From NCBI RefSeq assembly GCF_007745175.1, contig NZ_CP036271.1, forward strand, positions 3,546,314 to 3,610,313: a stretch of DNA of 64,000 nt, written 5' to 3'. This DNA comes from Caulifigura coniformis (GTDB lineage Bacteria > Planctomycetota > Planctomycetia > Planctomycetales > Planctomycetaceae). Position numbers and translations under genes: made by a program. Under the pieces are notes generated by a model. It was not told the origin of the DNA. It made no database searches and saw only the letters and a list, made by a program, of their open reading frames with translations. Below are positions 26,701 through 34,893 of the stretch, piece after piece (within the stretch, counting starts at the first letter, position 1; each line of letters opens with the position of its first letter).

Positions 26701-27888
26701 TCGAAGGTGGCGGGACTTTGGACGAAGCTCGGCAATCTGGGCACGGATCCCGCCGGCATGGGCATGGGAGGAAATCCAGAACTCGGAAATGCGCCGCAGG
26801 AATACCTGGTGATCCACGCGCATGGCGCCGCGGTGTACGAGAAGAATCAACGGAAGCAGTTGTGGACGATCTCAATCGACAATTCAGATGAAACCCAGGC
26901 GCGGCTGACCTTCCGACCGGTGGGCGGGGGCGTCGGCATGCAGGGGACATATGCATTGAAGGGGGGGGCATTGTCAGTCGTCAGCGTCGGCGAGGAAGGG
27001 CCGAAGATCGTCCAGTACCGGCGCATCCTGCCCGTGACTCCGCCGGAGTGGGCGGCGGAGATTTCGAAGTTATTGCCGAATCGCAACCTTGATCTTCTGC
27101 GAGGCGTCTCCTCCGGCGAAATGCGGCCAGGCTTTACACCCGCAGAGCGAGACGCGAAGCCACGGGCCGCGTCTGGCCAAACCACGCCTTCGGACCAGTT
27201 CCTCCGCGACGATGTGCAGTACTTCCCGCCTGCACCGTTGCAGAGGACGGCGCCAAAAGAGGATGCGGTTTCCGATGAGTTCCGACAGCGAAATCCGGGG
27301 CCGCGCGCAGAGCGGCAGCCATCCGATTACCTCGAACTGCTCGACCGGCATCACGCAGCGCTTGCGGACTACGACAAGCAGCTTCAGAACGTGGGCAACG
27401 ATCACCCGCAGACTCAACAGGCCCAAGGCGGGAAAGCACGCACCCTGCGTTCGATCGATGTGATCGAGATCGAATTCGAGGCGGAGCTGGATGCGGCGGC
27501 CGGAGAAGTCGAAGTGAAACAGGTCGAGCTCAAGGCCGCAAAGGCATCGCTCGATCGCGAGCGGAAGCTCTTTGAATCGAACGCGACAACGCAGACGAAA
27601 GTCCGGCAGCAGGAGTCGGCTGCAAGGCTGGCGGAAGCGCGCCTGAAGGCGGCGGAGACACGGCTGCGTTTGTTCCTGTCGACGAGGGAGAAACTGTTCC
27701 CTGACAAGCCCGATGGGCCGATTGCTCCGACGGATCCGGGGACGTCGCCGCCGGTTCCGCCCGCAGCCGCTCCTCAACCCGTCCCGGCACAGCCAGGTCC
27801 GGCGCCGGCAGCCCCTGCGGCCTCTCCGTCAGCACCGAAAACACCGGCGCCGATGGCTCCCTCGACGATTCCGGGGCCCAATGCCTGA
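23782..27888 (+). CDS. Very large modular exported protein
   Basis: A 1368-residue protein with a signal peptide (MIPLFVLALLISALRA). Modules in order: a thioredoxin-like fold at about 50-155 lacking a CxxC; a secretin N-domain-like alpha/beta segment at about 450-515 (VVADERTNSVVLKSH-like); Met/Gly-rich linkers; a DUF4214-like helix pair at about 590-660; a coiled coil; two similar beta-rich repeats at about 850 and 1008 (YEKNERRRLWRMSV and YEKNQRKQLWTISI); a TolC/HlyD-like coiled coil at about 1240-1310; and a Pro/Ala-rich tail. It follows the sigma factor and kinase genes on the same strand and could be their target. No overall function is recognised. Confidence 0.8.
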   Translation: MKLTMIPLFVLALLISALRADETKTPVSTDVAPQTSTEPPAAQHAESRDDHWLTSISEGQVRAKETGRPLLIFWRTGETEAGGQMGRNLYSGMIRNVLRNVFVSVDADPGSETVPSTQLKITADPTVVVTDADLKELHRFEGLRSPEEIVAELYVAGSKLSPPRFTASTPLGMKSFYVKRESVTGLQKGDLADVALTYELQSTSGRELKSQLILERVPVADVVHGAPNDESPVKEGVRLLLTPAKADAMESVLNRSQISLTYRSPDQLARLKEEDFEARIAEVRKAAPLEESGESTDQQKAQPSVTENAGDAETPRPLRFVHYVSHGQRAMPVFTTLMEELAKQDVALGVGHPGEPPADQLRIEVTVDESGDWKGPVSGLLKEISELPVQRLALSCGPAQGKGETRVTLRWGEEAPKADVTAVRDLMQRQSRILVAFTGPVEVAPLPGAPAERGGLKIVRLSHAKAPAMAVLLSQVVMGPGFTAVADERTNSVVLKSHDAESLDAAEALLAKLDDAGPSPGKTTDLMAMGMGMGSEGDMSMGMGAPPRKAVSQLQKEYADREAAAAKLANELRGLQASSERGQPAEVRELSSDEFYAQAGSSLEGFIEKLHQTKLGRKPRQEEQAYWQGVLTTNGYDRVGLVRQFLDSVAPGKLDAEAGKGDPKQAALRKQLKDAVKKSFEARQAMLAAELEAMQAKLAVTRQSLEARNRISGEIVARRVEDLLNPALKWDEPQPASESYAASPQPAVSGPGRLPVDPNAPTGVRKLPSLATSGPQSRGPAGRSDASLQPAAALPYPPAASEAIPTPRLTGIWESHVEGMGMMGGMGGIPPYRGAGMSMMLAGEMSGAPRPRLVIEGEIAALYEKNERRRLWRMSVGRPGQIWTPITFTPLDELPAMQGSYATKDQVLTVVTATDEGPEIVSYHRSIAAVPPDWAKQMQADAGDKLRAAEDQFHPAARIDLSNAASAGGQDVLSKVAGLWTKLGNLGTDPAGMGMGGNPELGNAPQEYLVIHAHGAAVYEKNQRKQLWTISIDNSDETQARLTFRPVGGGVGMQGTYALKGGALSVVSVGEEGPKIVQYRRILPVTPPEWAAEISKLLPNRNLDLLRGVSSGEMRPGFTPAERDAKPRAASGQTTPSDQFLRDDVQYFPPAPLQRTAPKEDAVSDEFRQRNPGPRAERQPSDYLELLDRHHAALADYDKQLQNVGNDHPQTQQAQGGKARTLRSIDVIEIEFEAELDAAAGEVEVKQVELKAAKASLDRERKLFESNATTQTKVRQQESAARLAEARLKAAETRLRLFLSTREKLFPDKPDGPIAPTDPGTSPPVPPAAAPQPVPAQPGPAPAAPAASPSAPKTPAPMAPSTIPGPNA

Positions 27889-27989
27889 TGCGATCTTAAG
27901 GATTGCTTCGTCGTCAGGTGTCGCGTCGTTCGCGAGTTGCTCCCCGGACGCCTGCTCGGGGAGCCTTGATTCGCGAACGACGCTCAGCA

Positions 27990-29273
27990 TCAGCCGACGA
28001 GCGCCTTGATCGGCTTCACCGCCGGGTCGGCGATCGGGAACTCGCGGCCTTCAAGGTCGAAGCTGCCGTTGGAGTCGACGCCGACGGCGGCCAGGTAGGT
28101 GTGGAACAGCTCGGCTGCGTCGCACTGGCCGTCGACCACTTCCGTTCCGCGGTCGTTCGTCTTTCCGTAGGCCGCGCCCCGGGGCAGCTTGGCGCCGGCC
28201 ATCGCGATCGACCAGGCCGCGGACCAGTGGTCGCGGCCATAGTAGAGGTTCACGTTCGGAGTGCGTCCAAACTCGGAGAGAACGACGATCAGCGTGCTGT
28301 CGAGCATGCCCCGCGCGGCGAGGTCCGTGACCAGGGCCGCGAATGGGCGGTCGAATTCACCGACCTGCTCGAGGTGGAAGTTGAAGTTCTCGTTGTGGGT
28401 GTCGTAGTTGGAGTGAGTCACCTGGACGAACGTGACTCCCTTCTCGAGCAGCCGGCGGGCGAGCAGGGTGTGCCGCCCCAGGTCGTGCTTGCCGTACCGC
28501 TCCAGGTCGGCCGCCGGTTCCTGCGTCACGTCGAAGGTGTCAGCCTTCTGCATCAGCTTGAGGGCCTGCTCGTAGCTGTTCGTGTACGCATCCGTGATGG
28601 CCGTGCGGCGACGCGACAGGAACCGCTCGTTCACCTTGCGGCGGAAATCGTGCCGCGCCTGCTCAGAGACGTCGCTGACGGCCGCCGGCCGTTTGAGATA
28701 CGACGGCGGATTCCCGTTGCCGAGGCTGATGCTCGCATACTTCGGGCCAAGGTACGCGGAGTCGCTGCCGCGTGATCCGCCGCCGCCCGGAGTGATGACG
28801 ACATGTCCCGGCAGCGGATTCTCTTCCGGCGCGATGGCCTTGGCCACGACCGCCCCAAGCTGCGGATACGACTGGGCCGGCTGCTGGCGATGGCCGGTCA
28901 GGACGTAGTACGCCCCTTTGCCGTGGTCGTCCTCCTTCGTGTTCACACCGCGGGCGACGCACAGATGGTGTGCGATCTTGGCCGTTTCCGGCAGCAGTTC
29001 GCTGAAATGCACGCCAGGCACGGACGTCGGGATCGACAGGAAAGGGCCGCCGGTATCCGTGCCGGGCTTCGGGTCCCAGCTTTCCAGCTGGCTCAGCCCC
29101 CCGTGCATGTTGAATACGACAACCCGCTTCTGCTCGCTCGCGAGCTGCGCGGCCTGGGAACGTCCCGCGAAGACCCCGAGACCGCCGACCACAGCGCCGG
29201 TCGCGGCGCCGAGAAACGTGCGACGGGCAATGAGGTGCTCCCGCGACTGGCAGGCATAGTTGCAGTGACGCAT
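27990..29273 (-). CDS. DUF1501 protein with Tat signal
   Basis: A 427-residue protein with a twin-arginine motif (ARRTFLGAATG) and the DUF1501 sulfatase-like fold. Visible conserved segments are the metal-site strand VVFNMHGGLSQLESWDPKPG, VARGVNTKEDDHG and the C-terminal SEFGRTPN followed by GRDHW. DUF1501 proteins are exported and typically encoded beside DUF1549/DUF1553 partners; their biochemical activity is not established. The ATG at 29271-29273 has AAAGGA upstream. It lies downstream of a nucleotidyltransferase-like gene and the DUF1549/DUF1553 gene on the same strand. Confidence 0.88.
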   Translation of the reverse strand: MRHCNYACQSREHLIARRTFLGAATGAVVGGLGVFAGRSQAAQLASEQKRVVVFNMHGGLSQLESWDPKPGTDTGGPFLSIPTSVPGVHFSELLPETAKIAHHLCVARGVNTKEDDHGKGAYYVLTGHRQQPAQSYPQLGAVVAKAIAPEENPLPGHVVITPGGGGSRGSDSAYLGPKYASISLGNGNPPSYLKRPAAVSDVSEQARHDFRRKVNERFLSRRRTAITDAYTNSYEQALKLMQKADTFDVTQEPAADLERYGKHDLGRHTLLARRLLEKGVTFVQVTHSNYDTHNENFNFHLEQVGEFDRPFAALVTDLAARGMLDSTLIVVLSEFGRTPNVNLYYGRDHWSAAWSIAMAGAKLPRGAAYGKTNDRGTEVVDGQCDAAELFHTYLAAVGVDSNGSFDLEGREFPIADPAVKPIKALVG

Positions 29274-29332
29274 GGGAAATCCTTTGGTGGGAGTGAAGGC
29301 CATCCGTGCAATGTGTCTGTTCAACCGGGCGG

Positions 29333-29923
29333 TCAGCCGTCCGGAGTGTCGATCAGTTCTTGAAGTCGGCCGCCGAGTTCCGGCGACAGATGTGAGATCC
29401 AGGATGAATCGATCAATCCGACCTCCAGCATGTCCCGCAGATGAGTGCGGTCCTTATCGCGAAACGAAGTCAGTTTCATCCGCACAAGCGCGTCCAGAGA
29501 CACGAGATCGAAGCTTTTGTCGCGGATGCGTTCGTCGATCGAGGGGGCCGTCGCGGAATATTCCTGGCGGACTTTCTCATTCGCGAAGATGACATGGACT
29601 GCGTCGCGGAACTTTCCTTCCGGACCATCGAGGAACATGGTCACGTCCGCCGCGTGGCGATGGAAAAAACCGGCCGACTCGAGAGCAACGATCGCAGCAG
29701 GAAGGTCTGCGCGATTCAGAAGCAGGTCGACATCTGCGGTGTTTCGGACGGCAGCTTCATCGATCGTCGAGACCCATGCGGCGACGGCGTTACCGCCGAT
29801 CACCGCGTAAGGAACGCCGGCCTGTTCCAGCGCTGCAGTCGCCCGCAGCAATCTCTGTCTGACTTTTTCCACAGCCCCGATCATCCTTTCCCACGAAACG
29901 GAACCGTAGTCGGTTGTCGCCAT
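29333..29923 (-). CDS. Nucleotidyltransferase-like protein
   Basis: A 196-residue protein with the nucleotidyltransferase signature GGNAVAAW and, about 20 residues on, TADVDLLLNR, the expected Asp pair on a strand. This resembles AbiEii/MNT-like nucleotidyltransferases, which add nucleotides to RNA or protein. GGAGG lies directly upstream of the ATG at 29921-29923. It sits between DUF1549/DUF1553 and DUF1501 genes with gaps of about 60 bases on each side. No antitoxin-like partner (HEPN, short HTH) is adjacent, so a toxin role is not supported. Confidence 0.75.
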   Translation of the reverse strand: MATTDYGSVSWERMIGAVEKVRQRLLRATAALEQAGVPYAVIGGNAVAAWVSTIDEAAVRNTADVDLLLNRADLPAAIVALESAGFFHRHAADVTMFLDGPEGKFRDAVHVIFANEKVRQEYSATAPSIDERIRDKSFDLVSLDALVRMKLTSFRDKDRTHLRDMLEVGLIDSSWISHLSPELGGRLQELIDTPDG

Positions 29924-29987
29924 TCCGGTCCTCCTTTCGTATGAGAAAATGATAGCGGGTCCACACAGCAACCACTGACAGCCTCTG

Positions 29988-32858
29988 TCAGTGGTTCATC
30001 CGAAACTCAACGCTCGCAATCAGGCTCCAGACAAGTTCCTGGGCCGCCACCGGCTTCTGGTCGGCCGGGCGGGACGTCAGGTACTTCTCCACGTCGGCCA
30101 TCTCTTCGTCGCTGGGCGGACGGCAGAGAACGGTTTCATACAGAATGCGGGCGGCCTTCTTGGTGTCGGGCTCGTCCAGCATTCGCTTCGTGACGTTGTT
30201 CCCCTGCTGACCCGACCACGCGATCATTGCGTCGGCATTGGCGGTGAACAGCGCCTGGTCCGCCGAGGCGAAGAAGTCGTCCTGGGGGGCTCCCGCAGCG
30301 GCGCCGTACAGGTTGACGTACAGCGAACGATGCGGCTTCAGCAGCTTGTCATGCACCCGCTGCTCGAGGTCGCGCTGGCGAGCCAGCTGCTTTGCGGCGT
30401 CCTGCTTGTCGGCGTCGGTCATCGGCGCCGCCTTTTCCAGTTCCGCGACCTCGACTGCCTTGTAGTTCTCGTAGATCCCCGTCACCCGGAACACGCTGGC
30501 ACAGAGCTGTTCAGGGGTGAGCGGCTTGAGCGTGGCCACCAGTCCGTCGTTCGACCAGCCCGCCGTCAGCGAAGCCAGCACCACGTCGAACGCCGCCTTT
30601 GCTTCGGCGGCTTTCTGCGCGGCGTGTTCGGCCGCCAGCCGGGCTGCCTCCGCCGCTTCGACCCGGCGGCCGCGCTCCGCGATCGCCTGTTCAAAGTCGC
30701 CCTGTGCCGCGGTTCGCTTCTCGACTGCGACCTTCTCCGCAGCGATCGCGGCCTCGAGTGCCTTCTGTTGTTCGACGGCCGCCGCGTCGAGTTCCGTCTT
30801 CCGTTTCGACAGTGTCGTCAGCGCCTCCGTCAACGCCGCATCGGCCGGCAGCTTCTCCAGCGCCGTTTTTGAAGACGCGATGACAGCATCCAGTGCGATC
30901 GTCGAATCCTGCAGCTTCGCAATCGTCGCCTTCGACGTTGCGATGGTTTCCGAGGTCATCGCCAGGTCGCGAATTGCCTGCTGGTACGCCGCGTCAACGG
31001 CCGGAAGTGAATTGCTCATCTCGGCCATCTTCGCCATCGATGCATCGGCCAGAGCCCGCGAGTCGGCCAGCGATTTCTCGACTTCAGCAACCTGCGCCTG
31101 CTGTGTCTTCGCTTCGACCAGGGCCTTCGCGGCGACCAGCTTCTGCTCGACACGATTCAGGGAAATCTCCAGCGACTCCATCTGCGTTTTTGACGCGGCC
31201 CAGTGATCATGCTTCGCGCGGCACGCGTCCCGCAACGGGTTCAGCTTCGCGACCGCCGCATCAATCACGGATCGCGAACCGGTCAGTTCCTCCGTCACCG
31301 GCGCGACCGCCGCTTCCTTCTCGGCAGTCGCCTTGTTCAACGCTTCCACTTCCGCTTTGAGCGTCGTCAGTCGCTCGTTGAACTTGGCCGCCGCGGCGGC
31401 CAGCTCTGTGTCCATCGGCAGCTTCTGGGTCACTTCCGTCGCCTTGGCGGCGGCTTCCCCGACGGTCGTCGCGATGCCGTTCTTCGCATCGGCCGCGGCC
31501 TTTGCGTCGGCCAGCGCTTTCTTTGCGGCGTCGAGTTTCTTGACCACTTCCTGTGACTTCGCGACCGCCGCATCACGCTCCGCCAGGGCAGGCAAGACAG
31601 CCGCCTGGGCGTCGTTCCATTCCTTCAGTGACGTTTCTTCGGCCTGCCGCGCACTGTCGATCCTTGGCTTCAGCTGTTCCTGCTCGGCCAGCAGCACGGC
31701 CATCGCGGCGACGGCCGTCTCCGCGGCCGCGGCGACATCCGCAGGCCGGTCGATCGCCCGCTGATACACATGGCTGAGCGCGATCTCCCGGAGAAATGCG
31801 GGAATGCTGAAATTCATCGCCGCAAACCGCTCGCCCAGCACCCGCAACAGCTCCGGATGCGTCGGCGGATTTCCGGCATGTCGCAGGTCCGGCGGAGAGA
31901 CGAGACCTCGCCCGAGCATGTAGGCCCACAGGCGGTTGGCGATATTCTCGTTGAACATCCGGTTCTGACCGTTCGTCGCCAGCTCGGCGAACTTCTGCCG
32001 CCGGCTGTACTTCGGAACTGGCGCTTTCGCTCCGGCCGCCAGGGGATGGTATTCGTCCCCCGGGTACACCACCGGCTCGGTGATCTCCGCCTCGCCCGGC
32101 AGTTGCGGGGAGACGACGTGCTTGACCCCCTTCACGAACACCGATTCAAACACCACGTCGGAGTGGGCCTTCTCGACGTAGTACCCCTTGAGTGCCGCCC
32201 CCTCCATGACATCCAGGTTGCTGCTGGCGCCGAAGAACGCGAGCAGGCCGTGGTAGTCAGTCTGCCGGTAGTCACTGATGAGCGGGTGGTCATGACATTG
32301 CGCGCACTGCATGTCGACGCCGAATAAGATCCGGCCCACATCGCGGGTCACGGCATTCGGTTCGCCCCCCCGGTCCAGGAAGAATCGGGCGGCCGTTCGG
32401 GTCGCGGGATCTTCGCTGCTGGCCGTGAGCATCTCGCGCACAAGTACGTTGTACGGCTTGTTTTCCTGGAACGACTTCAGCAGAAAGGCGCTCCAGTCGT
32501 CCGCGCCGACTTCCTTTGCGACCCGTCGTTCCATCAGCATCACGTCGAAAAACGTCGCGATGTTTCGGGTAAAGTGGGGCGACGCCAGCAGGCGGTCGAT
32601 CACAACTTCGCGCTTGTTCGGCGAAGCGTCGTTCAGAAAGGCTTCGAGTTCCTCAAACGTCGGCGGCATCCCGATGAGGTCGATCGAGATCCGGCGGAGA
32701 AACTCGCTGTCGCTGGCGAGTGGCGCTGGAACGCCCACGGAGCCAGCAGCGACGATGCGGTCGATTTCGACACGCAGCGGTTCCTGTGCCGAGGCTGTTG
32801 CGGCCCCGAAAAGACAGGCGAACAATGCAAACGATCTGAGTGCGGACCAAGGCATCAT
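29988..32858 (-). CDS. DUF1549/DUF1553 protein with inserted coiled coil
   Basis: A 956-residue exported protein (signal FALFACLFGAATASA). DUF1549 occupies about residues 30-240 and includes CAQCHDHPL, a CxxCH motif that could bind haem c. DUF1553 starts at about 290 with the NRLWAYMLGRGLV segment, is interrupted at about 385-755 by a long Ala/Glu/Lys-rich coiled coil, and resumes with LTPEQLCASVFRVTGIY and the final RPPSDEEMADVEKYL block. Such proteins are paired with DUF1501 proteins in planctomycetes; a role at the cell envelope in polymer degradation has been proposed but is unproven. Confidence 0.88.
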   Translation of the reverse strand: MMPWSALRSFALFACLFGAATASAQEPLRVEIDRIVAAGSVGVPAPLASDSEFLRRISIDLIGMPPTFEELEAFLNDASPNKREVVIDRLLASPHFTRNIATFFDVMLMERRVAKEVGADDWSAFLLKSFQENKPYNVLVREMLTASSEDPATRTAARFFLDRGGEPNAVTRDVGRILFGVDMQCAQCHDHPLISDYRQTDYHGLLAFFGASSNLDVMEGAALKGYYVEKAHSDVVFESVFVKGVKHVVSPQLPGEAEITEPVVYPGDEYHPLAAGAKAPVPKYSRRQKFAELATNGQNRMFNENIANRLWAYMLGRGLVSPPDLRHAGNPPTHPELLRVLGERFAAMNFSIPAFLREIALSHVYQRAIDRPADVAAAAETAVAAMAVLLAEQEQLKPRIDSARQAEETSLKEWNDAQAAVLPALAERDAAVAKSQEVVKKLDAAKKALADAKAAADAKNGIATTVGEAAAKATEVTQKLPMDTELAAAAAKFNERLTTLKAEVEALNKATAEKEAAVAPVTEELTGSRSVIDAAVAKLNPLRDACRAKHDHWAASKTQMESLEISLNRVEQKLVAAKALVEAKTQQAQVAEVEKSLADSRALADASMAKMAEMSNSLPAVDAAYQQAIRDLAMTSETIATSKATIAKLQDSTIALDAVIASSKTALEKLPADAALTEALTTLSKRKTELDAAAVEQQKALEAAIAAEKVAVEKRTAAQGDFEQAIAERGRRVEAAEAARLAAEHAAQKAAEAKAAFDVVLASLTAGWSNDGLVATLKPLTPEQLCASVFRVTGIYENYKAVEVAELEKAAPMTDADKQDAAKQLARQRDLEQRVHDKLLKPHRSLYVNLYGAAAGAPQDDFFASADQALFTANADAMIAWSGQQGNNVTKRMLDEPDTKKAARILYETVLCRPPSDEEMADVEKYLTSRPADQKPVAAQELVWSLIASVEFRMNH

Positions 32859-33072
32859 GCTTTGGCGGCTCCTCTGCGGGTGAGGTCATGGAGGCAGGGT
32901 TGCGAGGAATCCACCCGATTCCCGCGACAGTCCGGCCGGGCGCCGGTTCCATCAACGCATCACAGTAAGTTGATACGTTAGGTCGCAAATCGACCTCGGT
33001 CAATCAAAACCCCCCATTCGGCATACGTTTGGTAGCTTAGGACCTCCAGATCACCCTGACGGAAAGATTGTC

Positions 33073-33843
33073 ATGCCCCCCGAGACCAAACCCCGTGTTG
33101 AGGTCCTCTATTGCGGAGATACCTCGCTCGACACCGCCGCCAGCTACCTCGCCGGACTCCTGGCCAACGCCGGAATCAAATTTCACTACGTCCCCAGCGA
33201 CAAGCCGGTGGAGGAAAACCTCGTGAACGGCTCCTGGTCGCTGGTGATCGTCAGCGACTATCCCTCCCCACGCTTTTCCCGCGAGCTGCAGAACGTCGTC
33301 GTCTCGCGCGTCGAGAAGGGGGCCGGCCTGCTGATGATCGGCGGATGGGAGTCGTTCCACGGGCTCGGCGGCGACTGGGACGGAACTCCGATTGGCGACC
33401 TGCTTCCGGTCGTCATCGGGAACAAGGACGACCGCTGGAACTGCGATCGCCCCTTGATCGTCAAGCAGCAGGCCGCACATCCCATCGTGGATGCACTTCC
33501 GTTCCAGAGTCGACCGCCGCTGATCGGCGGACTGAATCGCATCCAGGTGAAGCCCGGCGATACCCAGCTTCTTTCGGCCGAGCAGTTCCAGCTCGAATGG
33601 AACGGTGACACGCCGCAGCTGAAACCGTCCGCGTCGTATCCGCTGCTGGTCGTCGGCAAGCGGGGGCAGGGGCGTGTGGCCACGTTCTCCAGCGATGTCG
33701 CTCCCCACTGGGTTGGTCCGCTCGTCGACTGGGGCGATGCCCGTGTCACCGCGACCGCTCCCGGCGCTCCCGGAATCGAAGTCGGTGACCTCTACACCGA
33801 GTTCTTCACCCGCCTCGTGTTGTGGACTGCCGGCCGGCCTTGA
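33073..33843 (+). CDS. Class I glutamine amidotransferase-like protein
   Basis: A 256-residue protein of the putative glutamine amidotransferase-like group (formerly DUF1355). It starts VEVLYCGDTSLDTAASYLAG and contains SLVIVSDYPSP, a glycine-rich LMIGGWESFHG and a C-terminal GRVATFSSDVAPHWVG segment. The nucleophilic Cys of true amidotransferases is not in the expected elbow, so amide transfer is doubtful. No signal peptide is visible. It heads a plus-strand group with a beta-propeller and a GH43 enzyme and is divergent from the DUF1549 gene. Confidence 0.75.
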   Translation: MPPETKPRVEVLYCGDTSLDTAASYLAGLLANAGIKFHYVPSDKPVEENLVNGSWSLVIVSDYPSPRFSRELQNVVVSRVEKGAGLLMIGGWESFHGLGGDWDGTPIGDLLPVVIGNKDDRWNCDRPLIVKQQAAHPIVDALPFQSRPPLIGGLNRIQVKPGDTQLLSAEQFQLEWNGDTPQLKPSASYPLLVVGKRGQGRVATFSSDVAPHWVGPLVDWGDARVTATAPGAPGIEVGDLYTEFFTRLVLWTAGRP

Positions 33844-33951
33844 ATCACACTCGTCCGTGATCCTGCGATCGTGCTTCATCGAATGATCGGACCCCGTCGC
33901 TCGGCGGCGTCAGCACCACCACCACGTCCTGCCTCGCAGCGGAAGGCCTTC

Positions 33952-34893
33952 ATGCGCTCCCTCCTCGCTTTTGCTTTGTGTTTGACACTCTGTGGTCAGA
34001 ATGCCGCTGCGGACGCCCCGGTCTCCCATCGCGTTCTTGGCGCCGACAAAGGGCGCCTCGCCATTGTCGAGCCCGATGGAAAAGTCTCCTGGGAACATCC
34101 CTGCAAAGGGACGCCGCATGACCTGACGCTGCTCGAGAGCAGCAACGTGCTGTTCATCAACGCCGATCGCGAAGTCCTCGAGGTCTCGCCGGCCGGGGAC
34201 ATCGTGTGGCAGTACAAGCCGCAGCCGACAGGCGCGGACGTCAAGAAGATTGAAGTGCATGCCGCCCAGCGACTGGCTGATGGAAATACGCTTGTCGCGG
34301 AGACCGGGAACCGCCGGCTCGTCGAAGTCGACTCGAAGGGGAATGTCGTGAAGTCGATTCCGCTGACAATCGACAAGCCGCACCCGCACCGCGACACGCG
34401 GATGGCCCGCAAGCTTCCGAATGGCCACTACCTCGTCTGCCATGAAGGGGACAGCAAGGTCCGTGAGTACGATCCGGCCGGCAAGGTCGTCTGGACATAC
34501 ACGCTCGATCTCGCCGGTCGCCCGGAAGCGCCCGGCCACGGCGTCGAAGGGCATGGCACGGCCGTTTACGGCGCCCTGCGACTCGCCAGCGGCAATACGC
34601 TGATCGCCTGCGGAAACGGCAACCGGGTCATCGAGGTCGACCCGACGGGAAAGACCGTCTGGTCGATCGAGCAGAACGAACTCCCTGGCATCCAGCTCGC
34701 CTGGGTGACGACGCTCCACGCCCTGCCGAATGGCAACGTCATCTTTGGCAACTGCCACGCTGGCGAGGCGAACCCGCAGGTGATTGAAGTGAACCGCGAC
34801 AAGAAGGTCGTCTGGACGCTCAGGAACTTCGAGACGTTTGGCAACTCGCTCGCAGCCGTTCATATCGTGGATGCGAAGGATGCGATTCGGTGA
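33952..34893 (+). CDS. Exported PQQ-like beta-propeller protein
   Basis: A 313-residue protein with a signal peptide (MRSLLAFALCLTLCGQNAAA). At least six repeats of the pattern G-N-x-hydrophobic-V-x-E-x-D-x-x-G-K-V-x-W are visible, for example NRRLVEVDSKGNVV, SKVREYDPAGKVVW and NRVIEVDPTGKTVW, typical of a PQQ-like propeller. No enzyme motif is seen. GGAAGG precedes the ATG at 33952. Its TGA overlaps the GTG start of the GH43 gene (GTGA), so the two are translationally coupled and probably act together in the periplasm on a carbohydrate. Confidence 0.8.
   Translation: MRSLLAFALCLTLCGQNAAADAPVSHRVLGADKGRLAIVEPDGKVSWEHPCKGTPHDLTLLESSNVLFINADREVLEVSPAGDIVWQYKPQPTGADVKKIEVHAAQRLADGNTLVAETGNRRLVEVDSKGNVVKSIPLTIDKPHPHRDTRMARKLPNGHYLVCHEGDSKVREYDPAGKVVWTYTLDLAGRPEAPGHGVEGHGTAVYGALRLASGNTLIACGNGNRVIEVDPTGKTVWSIEQNELPGIQLAWVTTLHALPNGNVIFGNCHAGEANPQVIEVNRDKKVVWTLRNFETFGNSLAAVHIVDAKDAIR

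Noticed and set aside
29333-29923. Toxin-antitoxin module
   Set aside because: The nucleotidyltransferase-like gene has no short partner gene; both neighbours are large exported proteins.
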